Assembly (NCBI GenBank): GCA_025506515.1
Contig: CM046456.1
Location: 66,750,130 to 66,814,129, forward strand
Reading direction: 5' to 3'
Source: Flaveria trinervia
Taxonomy: Eukaryota; Streptophyta; Magnoliopsida; Asterales; Asteraceae
DNA length: 64,000 nt
The notes under the pieces: generated by a model
What the model saw: only the letters and a program-made list of their open reading frames with translations
Told to the model about the DNA's origin: nothing
Database searches by the model: none
Position numbers and translations under genes: made by a program
Shown: one piece after another, positions 12,271 through 23,837 of the stretch
Numbering within the stretch: position 1 is the stretch's first letter
How the letters are laid out: every line of letters starts with the position of its first letter

Positions 12271-12828
12271 TGTAAGGCCTCGTTCCCGGAGACCTCACAG
12301 TTGGTCAATCACAACAGCTAAAACATTAAGCATTATAATTATAAAACTTAAGCAGCGGAAATAATTTATCAAAAACCATTCATTTCATTTAAAACACTGT
12401 TGTTAAGCAATACATCATCGTTTAACTGTTTACAAAAGTATTGTTTTACTGCATTACAAAACAACAGCAACATAAAATACGAATGGATGTCAGTCTTTTC
12501 CTGCCGAGTAGCTTCACCCTCGTGCCATCCTCAGCAATAACTACCTGCCAATTGAAAATGTATAAAAGTCAACGTTGCTGAGTGAGCTCTAGTTTTATAA
12601 GTAATAAAATACTTTCTATATGTTGTATACGAAAATACTCTTTTCTATAAAATACAACTCTGTACTGTATATGCGAGCACGCATTAACTATATGAACAAC
12701 TATTGTTCGTTCTCTTTATTGTATGCCTTGTCTGTTCTGTTAACTTTTATCTTTATGTTTCACTTTTTGTATGGACCAATGAGCAATACCCCAACTATAT
12801 GCGCAATGGAAAACGGGTGATGGGCCAT

Positions 12829-13090
12829 CTATATCCCTCGAAAGGGTCAACTGTATCCCCCGAAAGGGTCAACTGTATCCCTCGAAAGGGTCAACTGTAT
12901 CCCTCGAAAGGGTCAACTGTATCCCTCGAAAGGGTCAACTGTATCCCTCGAAAGGGTCAACTGTATCCCTCGAAAGGGTCAACTGTATCCCTCGAAAGGG
13001 TCAACTGTATCCCTCGAAAGGGTCAACTGTATCCCTCGAAAGGGTCAACTGTATCCCTCGAAAGGGTCAGCTGTATCCCTCGAAAGGGTT
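12829..13090 (+). repeat. 22-bp tandem array, 12 copies, inside the minus-strand solo LTR
   Basis: Twelve near-identical 22-bp units, each containing ccctcgaaagggt followed by caactgtat. Variation is limited to a few bases (one ccccg instead of cctcg, one tcagc instead of tcaac). A long open frame across it is a by-product of the repeat, because 22 is not a multiple of three and all frames stay open. Confidence 0.95.
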
Positions 13091-13499
13091 CTGTGTACTG
13101 TGTACAAGGCCGACCCAATCACCCAGGACATGCTGCAAAGGTCCTGGTCTCGTATGCAATATGGGGTAGCTAACTCGCACACGGTCGAGCTAACGACAAC
13201 ACGGTCGTGTCACTCTCTATAAGCTTGCAAGACTTGTTAACATTTTATTAATGTTCATCTTCTTTTCTTTATTGCTCTTTCACTTTATTATTACGGTATA
13301 CTTTACGTTACGATAATGACATACCACGTAAAGTCACATACTATAAGTAATAATAATAATAGCAATAACAATAATAAGGAACAATCATAAGTAATCATAT
13401 CATGCATGAAACATCATCATTAATAAGCCCTTAGTCAACCTTGGTCAAAACCCTAAAACACAGACTCCCAGAAAATTCTGTAAAAATTTCTAAGTGCTT

Positions 13500-13920
13500 A
13501 GGCGCATGGGAACTATTTGGGCGCATGAGCCCTGTTTGGGCGTTTCATCACTATGTAGGCGCATCAGCCAACACTTAATCATTTATCACTTTAGGCGCAT
13601 GAACTATTCAGGCGCATGGGCACTATTTGTGCGTATGAACACTTAGACGCATGGATAATTCGGACGCATGGACACTTAGGCGCATGAGCCACTTGGCGCA
13701 TGGGCACTATTGGGGCGCATGGCCCTACATTTAGTCGTCCGGCTAACATTTCTAGGCGCATGGTCCACTGTTCAGGCGCATGGGCTGTACTTAAACATTT
13801 CTAAGGTAATCTTAGGCGCATGGGCTACTGTTTAGGCACATGGATTACACTTAATTCTTTCTAAGGCATTTTCAGGGGCATGAGCCTGATCTAGGCGCGT
13901 GGACCTTCTGTATAACATGT
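13500..13920. repeat. Array of ggcgcatg motifs in the solo LTR
   Basis: About 18 irregularly spaced copies of aggcgcatgggc / ggcgcatgagcc and close variants lie within 420 bases, separated by 10-50 bases of unrelated sequence. The related LTR at 19276 has a different motif set at the same relative position. Confidence 0.8.
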
Positions 13921-14651
13921 TTCTAGTATGTTTTTCAACCAATCATCGAACCCATCTGTTCTAAGCTTAATGTGGCTGTTCTAAACATGAACAACCTATA
14001 AGTATTCAAAAATCAACATCCAATCATGCATATTACATATGGGTAAACATACATAAGCTTTGAAAATCGTTTAAATACATTTTCACCCCCAAAGATAGGT
14101 TAAAACAAGTAAAACCGGGGTCTAGAACTCACCTGGTGCAACTTGGGTATTTCTTCCTTTCTAACCCGCTTGCTATGAGTTCAAACACCTAAAATCAACA
14201 CCAAACACACACACACACACCCGAGCACATACACAAACACATAAGCATATATGCATATAACCAGGATAAAACCCGTCATAAACACTTAAAAACCACGAAT
14301 TCTTACCTTGAATTCGACTTCTCTTCTTCTTTTTTTTCTTCAGCTGAGAGTTTCCCCTGCTCTCTCTCTCTAAAACCAAAGAAATGTTTATGTGAAGTGA
14401 GGGTGGGTGGCCATGCCCACCTTTACACCAACTTTTTCAAAGTTTTGTCTTTTTGAACACTTTTAGTCCCTCCACTTGGACTTAATTGCATTTCTTTCTT
14501 TTTATTCCTCATATCTTGCCTTTTTTAAAAAAACCGAGTGTTACAATGTATTGATTGTAATGAGATATTCTACCCTGTTGTGAAACACACATCAATTAGA
14601 GTAATATTGGCCTTAACTATATTAAGATACTATGAATTAGAGCAGTTAGAT

Positions 14652-16807
14652 TGTAACTTCCGTCATTTTAAATTTTTAAACCCGAACCCGAACTAAAATC
14701 GAACTTTCTTACGATATGAATTTCTTTATTTAAAATATTTTATTTATATCAATGAATTATATAGATTAGACGTGTAGTTTAAACAATATCATGAATTGAT
14801 TTATTCAATTTATCAATTAAACAACTTATAATAACTCGTTGATTTATAAATAATTCTTTTTCATAACATTATAAAGTTTATTAATCATGTTACAACAAAT
14901 AACTAAATGGAAAAGACTTATTAAAACTTATAAAGTTATAAAATGAATTTTAATAAACTTATAAAGTTATTAGTAATTATGAATTTTAAATACTGAAAAT
15001 AAATAATCAAATTATAAAGTTTACAAGTTTTATAAAAGTTATAAAGAATAACAAATAAATAATGTGATTGATTATTCAAATTGGTTTTATAAAGTCTATA
15101 AAGATTTTATAAAAAAGTTGTTAAAATTAGAGTCTTCATAAATTTAAATTTTAAATTATAATTATTCTTTTATTTATTTAAATTATTTAATTTTATATTT
15201 ATATCAAATTCCAATCATAATATCCTCTTAAAAGACTTATAAATCATCATTAACACCATTCATAACCTCCTTCTAACCTCAAGTATAAAAGCAAGGCTTA
15301 GGCCTTACTTTTTATTTGCCCATTCTCTAAAAATCACACTCTCATATCTTTCTTTCATACATTGGTTATGATCAATTTGAAAAATTTTATTTTACAAGAA
15401 ATTTCAAGAATTGTTAATACTAAAGTAATCTTTTATTTCTTTTATATTATACATTTCAATCATCCTAACATCCAATTGTTCTCATGACTTTATGTTCTTA
15501 CTATTGTTCTTTCTTCTACCAGATCTCTTTTTATTGTAATCATTATCATTTTATCATTATCATTTTAATAGTCACTAACCTTATAACAATCACTAACATT
15601 CATAAATTAAACTAACAACACACTAACATAAACAAAGAATCCCATTTGCATATAGACGACTATGCCGCCGCATTCGGTTATTCCACAAGATTATTGTTCT
15701 AAATGATGGCTATGCCAAAGTCTTAGAATATTTTTATAACTCAGATGAAGACTAATATACCATATATTGACATAATAAAATGTTCTAACCCGTTTCATGC
15801 TTTAACAATTTTAAAAGTGTACATAAGTGTCTTACTACAATTCTGGCAGAATATAATCTTACTTCAACCGACCATAACTTGATCATAACAAACTAAATTT
15901 GAGTAAAATCAGACCCCAATGTTAATTTAAGTGAATTACCTTTTCAACGACAGTTTATACGTCTACAAACTCAATCGGACGATTCAACAATAGCCTTCAC
16001 AAGATATGTGCGCATTTCAGCACCTTCTGTCTTGTGCTGCTTGTTTGACCTATTTAAAGATCTTTTCATAAAAATGTTTCTGAATGAAAGTTTTCCGGGA
16101 GACTTTGGACTAGTCAAATGTATATTTTTATAATTTTGTGAAACCGTTTGCTATTTTAAAAACCTGTTCAAACACGTACGAAACATTCTGTCCAGAATCT
16201 AAAATTGGTATAATAATCGTTTATCAATCTACCTTTCGCTTATTGACATTCCTAAGCGTCCTAACTTCTTGTGATGAATTCCGACCTCAAGTTATTGCTT
16301 TTTTATCATTTAGGACATCACCTTTGACTCTTGACATCCAAGCTTTCTTATGTACTCTACAACCATCACTATACTTGTGAGTTTTCCATGTGACTTCTCC
16401 ATGCCCCCTTTTTTACTTTATTTCACATCTTTTGGGGTGAAACATGTTAACCTTATAAACTTACACTTGTAAACATCTTGATACTTGTAAATGCACATGC
16501 AATTCATCTTTACGTTTTGTCATGGTTATTTGTGTTATTGTAATTCTTATATGAGATACATATTTTGTTTACAACCATTAACTATTGCTAGCCTGGCGAC
16601 GTCTTAGATCTTTGGGCCTGACAAGCCTGTTTGGTGCTAAAGCCGATGTATTTTCGGCTCCTGATGACGTATGCTTGTTCATCATGGGAACCAAATACAC
16701 TTAGCCAATCTTATAAACTTGTAATCAAGTTGAGGTTTGGTTGTAACTATATGTGTTCTATAAACATGCTAACTCATAACCATTGAAATGAATTGCTACT
16801 TGTAAAC

Positions 16808-16843
<36 letters not shown>

Positions 16844-16915
16844 TCCATAATGCTCATCCCTCTTTTTGTGTGACTCCTACTCCTAGGGCGCGATGGCATA
16901 TCTTGAGTCACTCAC

Positions 16916-16994
<79 letters not shown>

Positions 16995-17282
16995 TCAACC
17001 CATGGGAATTCACCAACTTTTAAAGTTGACCCTTTATTTTTAACATGTTTCAGGTTTGATACTTGAGGAACTCTTCTTGCTCATATAGGACTTGGACTAA
17101 GATAAATTGAACATCTTATGTTGTTGTTTATATTTTTGTGTATTTTAATGACTTAACTGACTTGTATTGTTCAATGAATAATGATATTTAATATTATTCC
17201 AACTAATTTAGTTCCATGTGCTACGAACAATCATTTCACATTCGTAGGCCCCGATGATTCCGCCGTTGGTTGGGGTGTGACA
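14652..17282 (+). repeat. 5' LTR of the LARD-like element
   Basis: 2631 bases, starting TGTAACTTCCG and ending GGGGTGTGACA. It contains two (AT)n tracts (about 16808-16840 and 16916-16992) separated by about 75 bases missing from the 3' LTR. It keeps the uninterrupted versions of two sites that carry insertions in the 3' LTR (near 15421-15425 and 16756). Confidence 0.9.
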
Positions 17283-18508
17283 GATAGGTATCAGAGCCAT
17301 GGTTATAGAGAATTAGGTTATTAGAAATAGAATGACCTAAACTATAACTAAGTACCTTTACGCATGAGTCCTCTCATGTACTTTATATTCTTAGATAGGA
17401 TTCTACGTGCTTATATGTTTATACTTGATTATGTGATTATAAGCCTTATGTGTTTCTTATTATACTTGAATCTTATCAATGCACACACGAATCTTAACTC
17501 ATTCTATGGCATTATGTGCCTAAATCAAATGATTTTCAAAATGTGTTTTGAATCGTTATTCGTGGTTTTCAAGTCTCGTCAAAGTCTATGTCCTATAACT
17601 TGAAACATGTAATGCTGGAAGAGTGGGATGCCTGTATCTCGAGGTGTTCTGTCTAGGCAAGGTATTCATATAAATCCAAATCAACCAATGAATCTGTTTA
17701 CCTTACCTGGGAACCCTTGGGGTGAGTGTCCGCTTATAGGTACGCATGAATTCATTAAGGTTGTAGTTGACCTAATACTTTGATAAGTCAACGTAATGTT
17801 TTGGTTTGTAAACCGAACGTTATACTCGAAACATCTTGTTATTTTGAATCACTTCATCATTGATTTTGTCCCCTTGAAACTTAAAACTCATTATCCTATT
17901 TTTCTTAATGACCCTTAAAAATCTTTCTAAACGTCTTCCCCTCAAAACCGTACTTATCTTGAAAACCTATTACAATGATGCTCTCATTTAAATTAAATCC
18001 TTAATCATAACAAACACAATTCTCGTATCAACTTTAAGCCAGTAAAACTTTATAATCTCAAAGACATAAGTAAACAAGAATCGATCATCTAGAAACCCCG
18101 TAAAAGTTATTTGCTTGAGAAGCATCTACAAATTTACATCTCATCCAAAAGTGTTTTAAAAATATTTCTTATGTTCATTAAGTCGAGTCTCTTATGAAAC
18201 TAATACCTGGTGTTTCCCTCATGACAAGACCATCTTAATCGTCTTGAACCGTCTAAAATACAAAAGTTTATTAACTAAATTTCTAAGTTAATGATCTTGC
18301 TCACTTTGTCAAGAAACATCTGAAATTATGAATTATGAGAATTAAACAAACTTAAGTGTAGCGAAATATCACAATTAAACTTACTAAAATTAAACGCTCC
18401 CAAGAGTTCCCTTGCAAACACAAAATGAAATCTAAGTTTTCAAATAACCTTAAAATTAATTTTCTCGTGATTAAATTTCAGGACAAAATTTTTTAAAGTA
18501 GAGGAGAC
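17283..18508 (+). other. Internal region of the LARD-like element
   Basis: 1226 bases with the primer-binding site at 17286-17298 and the polypurine tract ending at 18508. No gag, protease, RT or integrase motif appears in any frame. The 79-aa open frame at 17364-17603 has no recognisable domain and is probably chance. Confidence 0.75.
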
Positions 18509-19839
18509 TGTAATTTATAAGTTATAAACCCGAACCCGAACTAAAATCGAACTTTCTTACGATATGAATTACTTTATTTAAATTATTTTATTTATATTAA
18601 TGAATTATATAGATTAGAAGTGTAGTTTAAACAATATCATGAATTGATTTATTCAATTTATCATTTAAACAACTTATAATAACTCGTTGATTTATAAATA
18701 ATTCTTTTTCATAAAATTATAAAGTTTATTAATCATGTTACAACAAGTAACTAAATGTAAAAGACTTATTAAAACTTATAGAGTTATAAAATGAATTTTA
18801 ATAAACTTATAAAGTTTTATTAGTAATTATGAATTTTATTACTGAAAATAAATAATCAAATTATAAAGTTTATAAGTTTTATAAAAGTTATAAAGATTAA
18901 CAAATAAATAATTTGATTGATTATTAAAATTGGTTTTATAAAGTCTATAAAGATTTTATAGAAAAAGTTGTTAAAACTAGAGTCTTCATAAATTTAAATT
19001 TTAAATTATAATTATTCTTTTATTTATTTAAATGATTTAATTTTATATTTATTTCAAATTCCAATCATAATCCCCTTTTAAAAGACTTATAAATCACCAT
19101 TAACATCATTCATAACCTCCTTCTAACCTCAAGTATAAAAGCAAGGCTTAGGCCTTACTTTTGATTTGCTCATTCCCTAAAAATCTCACTCTCATATCTT
19201 TCTTTCATACATTGGTTATGATCAATTTGAAGAATTTTATTTTACAAGAAATTTCAAGAATTCTTAATACTAAAGTGTAACACCCGGTTATTTATTTATT
19301 TTGAAGCCAATGAATGAAGAAAGGAAATAAAGTCCAAAGTCGAGGGACCGAACTCGCCAACGAAAGAAAGACGGGTGAGTGAGGGTATATGAAGGGAGAG
19401 GGCAACCCTTACCCTCTCCCCACACTCATATTTCAGTCAAACAAGAGAGGAGAAGAGAGAAAGGAAGAAAAGAGGAAGAAGTGTTGGTTCGAGTGACCAA
19501 AATCATTGAGAAGCGGGTCAAATCGAAGCTCTTCTCGTTGTGGTCGTTCGTGTGAGTTCTAGGAGCCCTCATTTAAACGTTTTTGAATGATTTGGGGCTG
19601 GAAAACATCTGAAAATCGGGTTTTTCAGTGTGTGCATGTTTGACCCGTTTGTGTATGTGTATGTGTGTGTATGATGCATTTGAGCCTTGTTTTTGAGCTT
19701 GTGTGTGCTTGAATGGTATTGTGGTATGCATCCCTAAGGTTTAGGATGGTTGATTTGGGCTTAGAATGAGTTTAGATGAGCTTGGAGGTCGAAAATGGCA
19801 GATTAGGTTCGGGATGAACTGCATTCTGCATCAGCTAGG

Positions 19840-20100
19840 GCTAGGCGACCGAATGGAGGCCATACGGCCGAATGAGGTGCGATTGAGGTTCATTCGCACA
19901 ATTGAGAGTCCATTCGCATTGGGGCTAGTCGCATGGAGGCCATGCGACTGAGGGTCCAGTCGCATAAGTGCTCATCCACATTAGTTCATTCGCACGATTG
20001 GGTGTTCATTCGCATGAGTGTTCATCCGCATTGGTTCATTCACATGATGTTCAGTTGCATGGAGGCCATGAGAGTGAAGGGTGTCCATACGCCAGAATAG
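19840..20100. repeat. Array of ttcattcgca / cgcatgg motifs in the plus-strand solo LTR
   Basis: Many short CpG-rich motifs lie here: attcgcacgattg, agtcgcatgg, ggaggccatgcgac and ttcattcgcatgag. Several form inverted pairs. The same words recur in copia element 3 (44.8-53.6 kb), which belongs to a different superfamily. Confidence 0.75.
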
Positions 20101-20604
20101 GGCTGTTGCACCCAAGGGAAAGTGTAGTTTAACTTCTGACTTTCGGGGGAAAGTGCAGATGTAAGTTTTGACGTAAGGGTTCCCGTAAGAGCATGTAAGA
20201 TGACGGTTGAGGCCTTAGAGAGCATGTTGGGCATGATGATGATGATGATGTTGCATGATTATGCATGTTATGTATGTATGATGTTGCCTTATATGATGCT
20301 GATGACTGTGTATGTTATGTTCCTTACCATGATGTATGTTTATCTTTCCTGTGGCTTTACGTTGAATGTTAATGAATGAAATGAAGTATTATGTAATGTA
20401 AAGTAGAAGATAATGAAATAGGAACATGAAGTAAGAATGCATGCATTAATGAACGATGAAGTAATGAAAGTCTTCCAAGCACTGGGTGTCGGGACACGCC
20501 ATTAAGGTGTTAGCCCAACGGTGTGTGGGTTCGCTACCCCGGGAGGATGCACATCGGGGTCTTTCTTTGTGATTGACCATATGGATGAACCATTGTTGCG
20601 TGCT

Positions 20605-20808
20605 TTAGGTGCTATGACCATTTGGTGTCGAGCACCACCGATGAAGGTCTTTTATAGGCTTAGGTCTAGTACCATGAGAATGAAGGGCATAGCATATGAC
20701 AATGGTATAATTGAATTTTACCTTAGGTACTGTGACCATTTGGTGCCGAGCACCACCGATGAAGGTCTTTTGTAGGCTTAGGTCCAGTACCACGAGAATG
20801 AAGGGTAA
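20605..20808 (+). repeat. Two-copy direct repeat in the plus-strand solo LTR
   Basis: Copies of about 86 bases start at 20605 and 20723, 118 bases apart. Both contain gaccatttggtg, cgagcaccaccgatgaaggt and aggcttaggt and end in gagaatgaaggg. They replace, in this family member, the 22-bp array seen in the minus-strand member. Confidence 0.85.
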
Positions 20809-22635
20809 AGTTTATGGTGATGATGAAAGGAAAAGATGTAACGATGAACGAACGAATGAAGAAGGAATGAATGAATGGAAGTTAATGAACGATGAAGATA
20901 ATAATAATTATTATCTATGTGTACGTATGATGTATAATCACATGAAAGAAAAAGAACGATTTTAACGAAAGAAAAGTATGTTTTATTTTATAAAACTAGA
21001 ACTCACTCAGCAACGCTGACTTTGATGTGTTTCCAGTTGGCAGGTAATGGTTGTTGAGGATGACACGAGGTGGCTACTCAACTCTTTTGGATGGCATTCT
21101 TTTGTTAATGTTTTTGCATTGTAATACGAACGAATTGTGTTTTGAAATGAACGCTTGTATTAACTTGCAAAAGCATTTGTAATGATATGAAAAGTTATTT
21201 TTATGTTTCCGCTGTATGTTTTATGAATGATTAAATGTAAGTTATATGTTTTATGTGCGATGAGGATCTAACTGTAAGCGTCCCGGGAACGGGGCCTTAG
21301 ATAAATTAATCTTTTATTTCTTTTATATTATACATTTTAATCATCCTAACATTCAATTGTTCTCATAACTTTATGTTCTTACTATTGTTCTTTTTTCTAT
21401 CAAATCTCTTTTTATTTTAATCATTATCATTTGATCATTATCATTTTAATAATCATTAACCTTATAACAATCACTAACATTCCTAAATTAAGCTAACAAC
21501 ACACTAACATAAACAAAGAATCCCATTTGCATATGGACGCCTATGCCGCCGCATTCGGTTATTCCACAAGATTATTGTTCTAAATGATGGCTATGCCAAA
21601 GTCTTATAATATTTTTATAACTCAAATGAAGACTAATATACCATATATTGACATAGTAAAATGTTCTAACCCGTTTCATGCTTTAACGATTTTAAAAGTG
21701 CACATAAGTGCCTTACTACGATTCTGGCAGAATATAATCTTACTTCAACAGACCATAACTTGATCATAACAAACTAAATTTGAGTAAACTCTAACCCCAA
21801 TGTTAAGTTCATTGAATTACCTTTTCAACGAAAGTTTATACGTCTTCAAACTCAATCGGACGACTCAACAATAGCCTTCACAAGATATGTGCGCATTTCA
21901 GCACCTTCTGTCTTGTGCTGCTTGTTTGACCTATTTAAAGATCTTTTCATAAAAACGTTTCTGAATGAAAGTTATCCGGAAGACTTTGAACTAGTTAAAT
22001 GTAAATTTTTATAATTTTATGAAACCGTTTTCTATTTTAAAAACCTGTTCAAACACGTACGAAACATTTTGTCCGGAATCTAAAATTGGTACAATAATCG
22101 TTTATCAATCTACCATTCGCTTATTGGCATTCCTAAGTGTCCTAACTTCTTGTAATGAATTCTGACATCAAGTTATTGCTTTTTTATCATTTAGGACATC
22201 ACATTTGACTCTTGACATCCAAGATTTTTATGTACTCTACAACCATCACTATACTTGTGAGTTTTCCATGTGAGTTCTCCATGCCCCCTTTTTTACTTTA
22301 TTTCACACCTTTTGGGGTGAAACATGTTAACCTTATAAACTTACACTTGTAAACATCTTGATACTTGTAAATTCACATGCAATTCATCTTTACTTTTTGT
22401 CATGTTATTTGTGTTATTGTAAGTCTATATGAAATACATATTTTGTTTACAATCATTAACTATTGCTAGCCTGGCGACGTCTTAGATCTTTGGGCCTGAC
22501 AAGCCTATTTGGTGCTAAAGCCGATGTATTGCCGGCTCCTGATGACGTATGCTTGTTCATCATGGGAACCAAGTACACTTCGCCAATCTTATAAACTTGT
22601 AATCAAGTCGAGGTTTGGTTGTAACTATATATGTT

Positions 22636-23434
22636 TGTAGAGATTTATGAAGAGGCTGATGCAACCTAAACATCTTAAGTCTATCCTGTATGCTGCACAA
22701 GTACATTAAAGAAGAAGCTTAGGAAGTTTCACACATGAAACAGAAAAATACTCTAAGTGTGAAATCTTCCGAACCCAAGACCAATATCTTCCGAAGCTAA
22801 ACATGAAGTCTTCCAAAGCCTTAGAGACAAAGCTTCCGAAGCTTTAAGTTCATGAAGACAGATTTCTTCCGAAGACTTTTAGTAACATGCTTTATTTGAT
22901 GTACTGTTCCATAAAGCTGGACACCTTTCACCTGCATCTCTGCAAGTCACCAACTTACATGAGTTGGTGAAAAGGTCCATGCTTTTGGTAACTGTACATT
23001 GAGGTCTTGAGTTTGTAACTTTCTACTTTATGTACTTTATCCTTTGTGTAATAGATAAGGATGTGAGCTATGGCATGTCATAGTCACAAGTCAAAAGACA
23101 ATCTGTCTTTTGACTCTACAATTGATTTTGTTTGTGTCTAGTCAATTGTATCCAGCTGGCTTTCAAAGTATAACGGCTGTATGATGTAGTATAAGTATCT
23201 CATGTTCTTGTATCTTTCGAATATGCTTTGTAACACTTGTAATAGAACATAGAGAAAGCAATATACTGCATTCTTGAAAACCATACACTTGTGTTCTTTG
23301 CGTTCTGTCTCTCTTACATTACTTGTGTTCTTAGCATCTTAACTTGGTTAATCCAGTTTACTATTTGATTAAAGTTTAGTTAATCTCCTCTTTGTGTTGT
23401 TGTGTTATAACTTACACCCTTCAATGATCCTACA
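22636..23434 (+). mobile_element. Solo LTR, probably Ty1/copia type
   Basis: 799 bases with TGTAG...CTACA ends and a perfect 5-bp duplication, atgtt, at 22631-22635 and 23435-23439. The empty site is present in the sister LTR as gtgttctataaac near 16756. It contains repeated cttccgaag words (about 22760-22880), a TATA-like agtataagta near 23190, and a 3' part rich in 'cttgtgttctt'. Internal sequence is absent. Superfamily assignment is inferred from length and style only. Confidence 0.82.
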
Positions 23435-23495
23435 ATGTTCTATAAACTTGCTAACTCATAACCATTGACATGAATTGCTACTTGTAAACTTATAT

Positions 23496-23549
<54 letters not shown>

Positions 23550-23837
23550 CTCAACCCATGGGAACTCACCAACTTTCAAAGTTGAACATTTATTTTTAAC
23601 ATGTTTTAGGTTTGATACTTGAGAAACTCTTCTTGCTCATATAGGACTTGGACTTAGATAAATTAAACATCTTATGTTGTTGTTTATATTTTTGTGTATT
23701 GTAATGACTTAACTGACTTGTATTGTTTAATGAATAATGGTATTAATATTATAACAACTAATTTAGTTCCATGTGCTATGAACAATTGTTTCACATTCTT
23801 ACGCCCCGATGATTCCGCCGTCGGTTGGGGTGTGACA

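Larger units (their letters stand above)
12271..14545 (-). mobile_element. Solo LTR of a Ty3/gypsy-type element (minus strand)
   Basis: 2275 bases. On the minus strand it begins TGTAACACTCGG and ends GGCCTTACA, and it is flanked by a perfect 5-bp duplication, atgta (12266-12270 and 14546-14550). It has no internal domain, primer site or polypurine tract, so a solo LTR left by LTR-LTR recombination fits best. The termini, and the segment giving 'actcactcagcaacg' on its own strand, match the solo LTR at 19276-21301, placing both in one family. It contains a 22-bp tandem array and a cgcatg motif array, listed separately. Assignment to Ty3/gypsy rests on LTR length and terminal sequence only. Confidence 0.85.
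19276..21301 (+). mobile_element. Solo LTR of the same Ty3/gypsy-type family (plus strand)
   Basis: 2026 bases, starting TGTAACACCCGG and ending GGCCTTAGA, with the last CA changed to GA. Flanks are taaag (19271-19275) and taaat (21302-21306). The unoccupied site is visible in the sister LTR near 15421-15425 as a single 'taaag' followed by taatc, so taaat is a mutated copy of the target duplication. It shares termini and the 'actcactcagcaacg' segment with the minus-strand LTR at 12271-14545, but the middles differ. No internal sequence remains. Confidence 0.85.
14652..23837 (+). mobile_element. Non-autonomous Ty3/gypsy-like LTR element (LARD-like)
   Basis: The 5' LTR (14652-17282) and 3' LTR (18509-23837, enlarged by two insertions) flank a 1226-base interior with no retroviral-type coding domain. 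A perfect 5-bp duplication, tagat, lies at 14647-14651 and 23838-23842. The primer-binding site aggtatcagagcc follows the 5' LTR at 17286-17298. A polypurine tract aaagtagaggagac precedes the 3' LTR, after ttcaggacaaaatttttt, which resembles the 3' end of Tekay/Del-type chromovirus elements. It must depend on proteins from a relative to move. It is inserted in the RT region of copia element 1. Confidence 0.88.
18509..23837 (+). repeat. 3' LTR of the LARD-like element, with two solo LTRs inserted
   Basis: Aligns along its length with 14652-17282 once 19276-21306 and 22636-23439 are removed, leaving about 2494 bases. It ends GGGGTGTGACA at 23837. A long (TA)n tract covers about 23490-23544. Confidence 0.88.

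Noticed and set aside
12829..13090. CRISPR-like regular repeat
   Set aside because: Units are directly adjacent with no unique spacers, and the sequence is plant nuclear. It is an LTR minisatellite.
12703..13173. 156-aa open frame with repeated Cys-Ile-Pro-Arg-type sequence
   Set aside because: It is the translation of a 22-bp tandem repeat inside an LTR. All frames stay open for the same reason, so it is not evidence for a protein.
16916..16992. (AT)n tracts as regulatory or matrix-attachment sites
   Set aside because: Simple dinucleotide repeats within LTRs. Nothing beyond composition supports a specific role.
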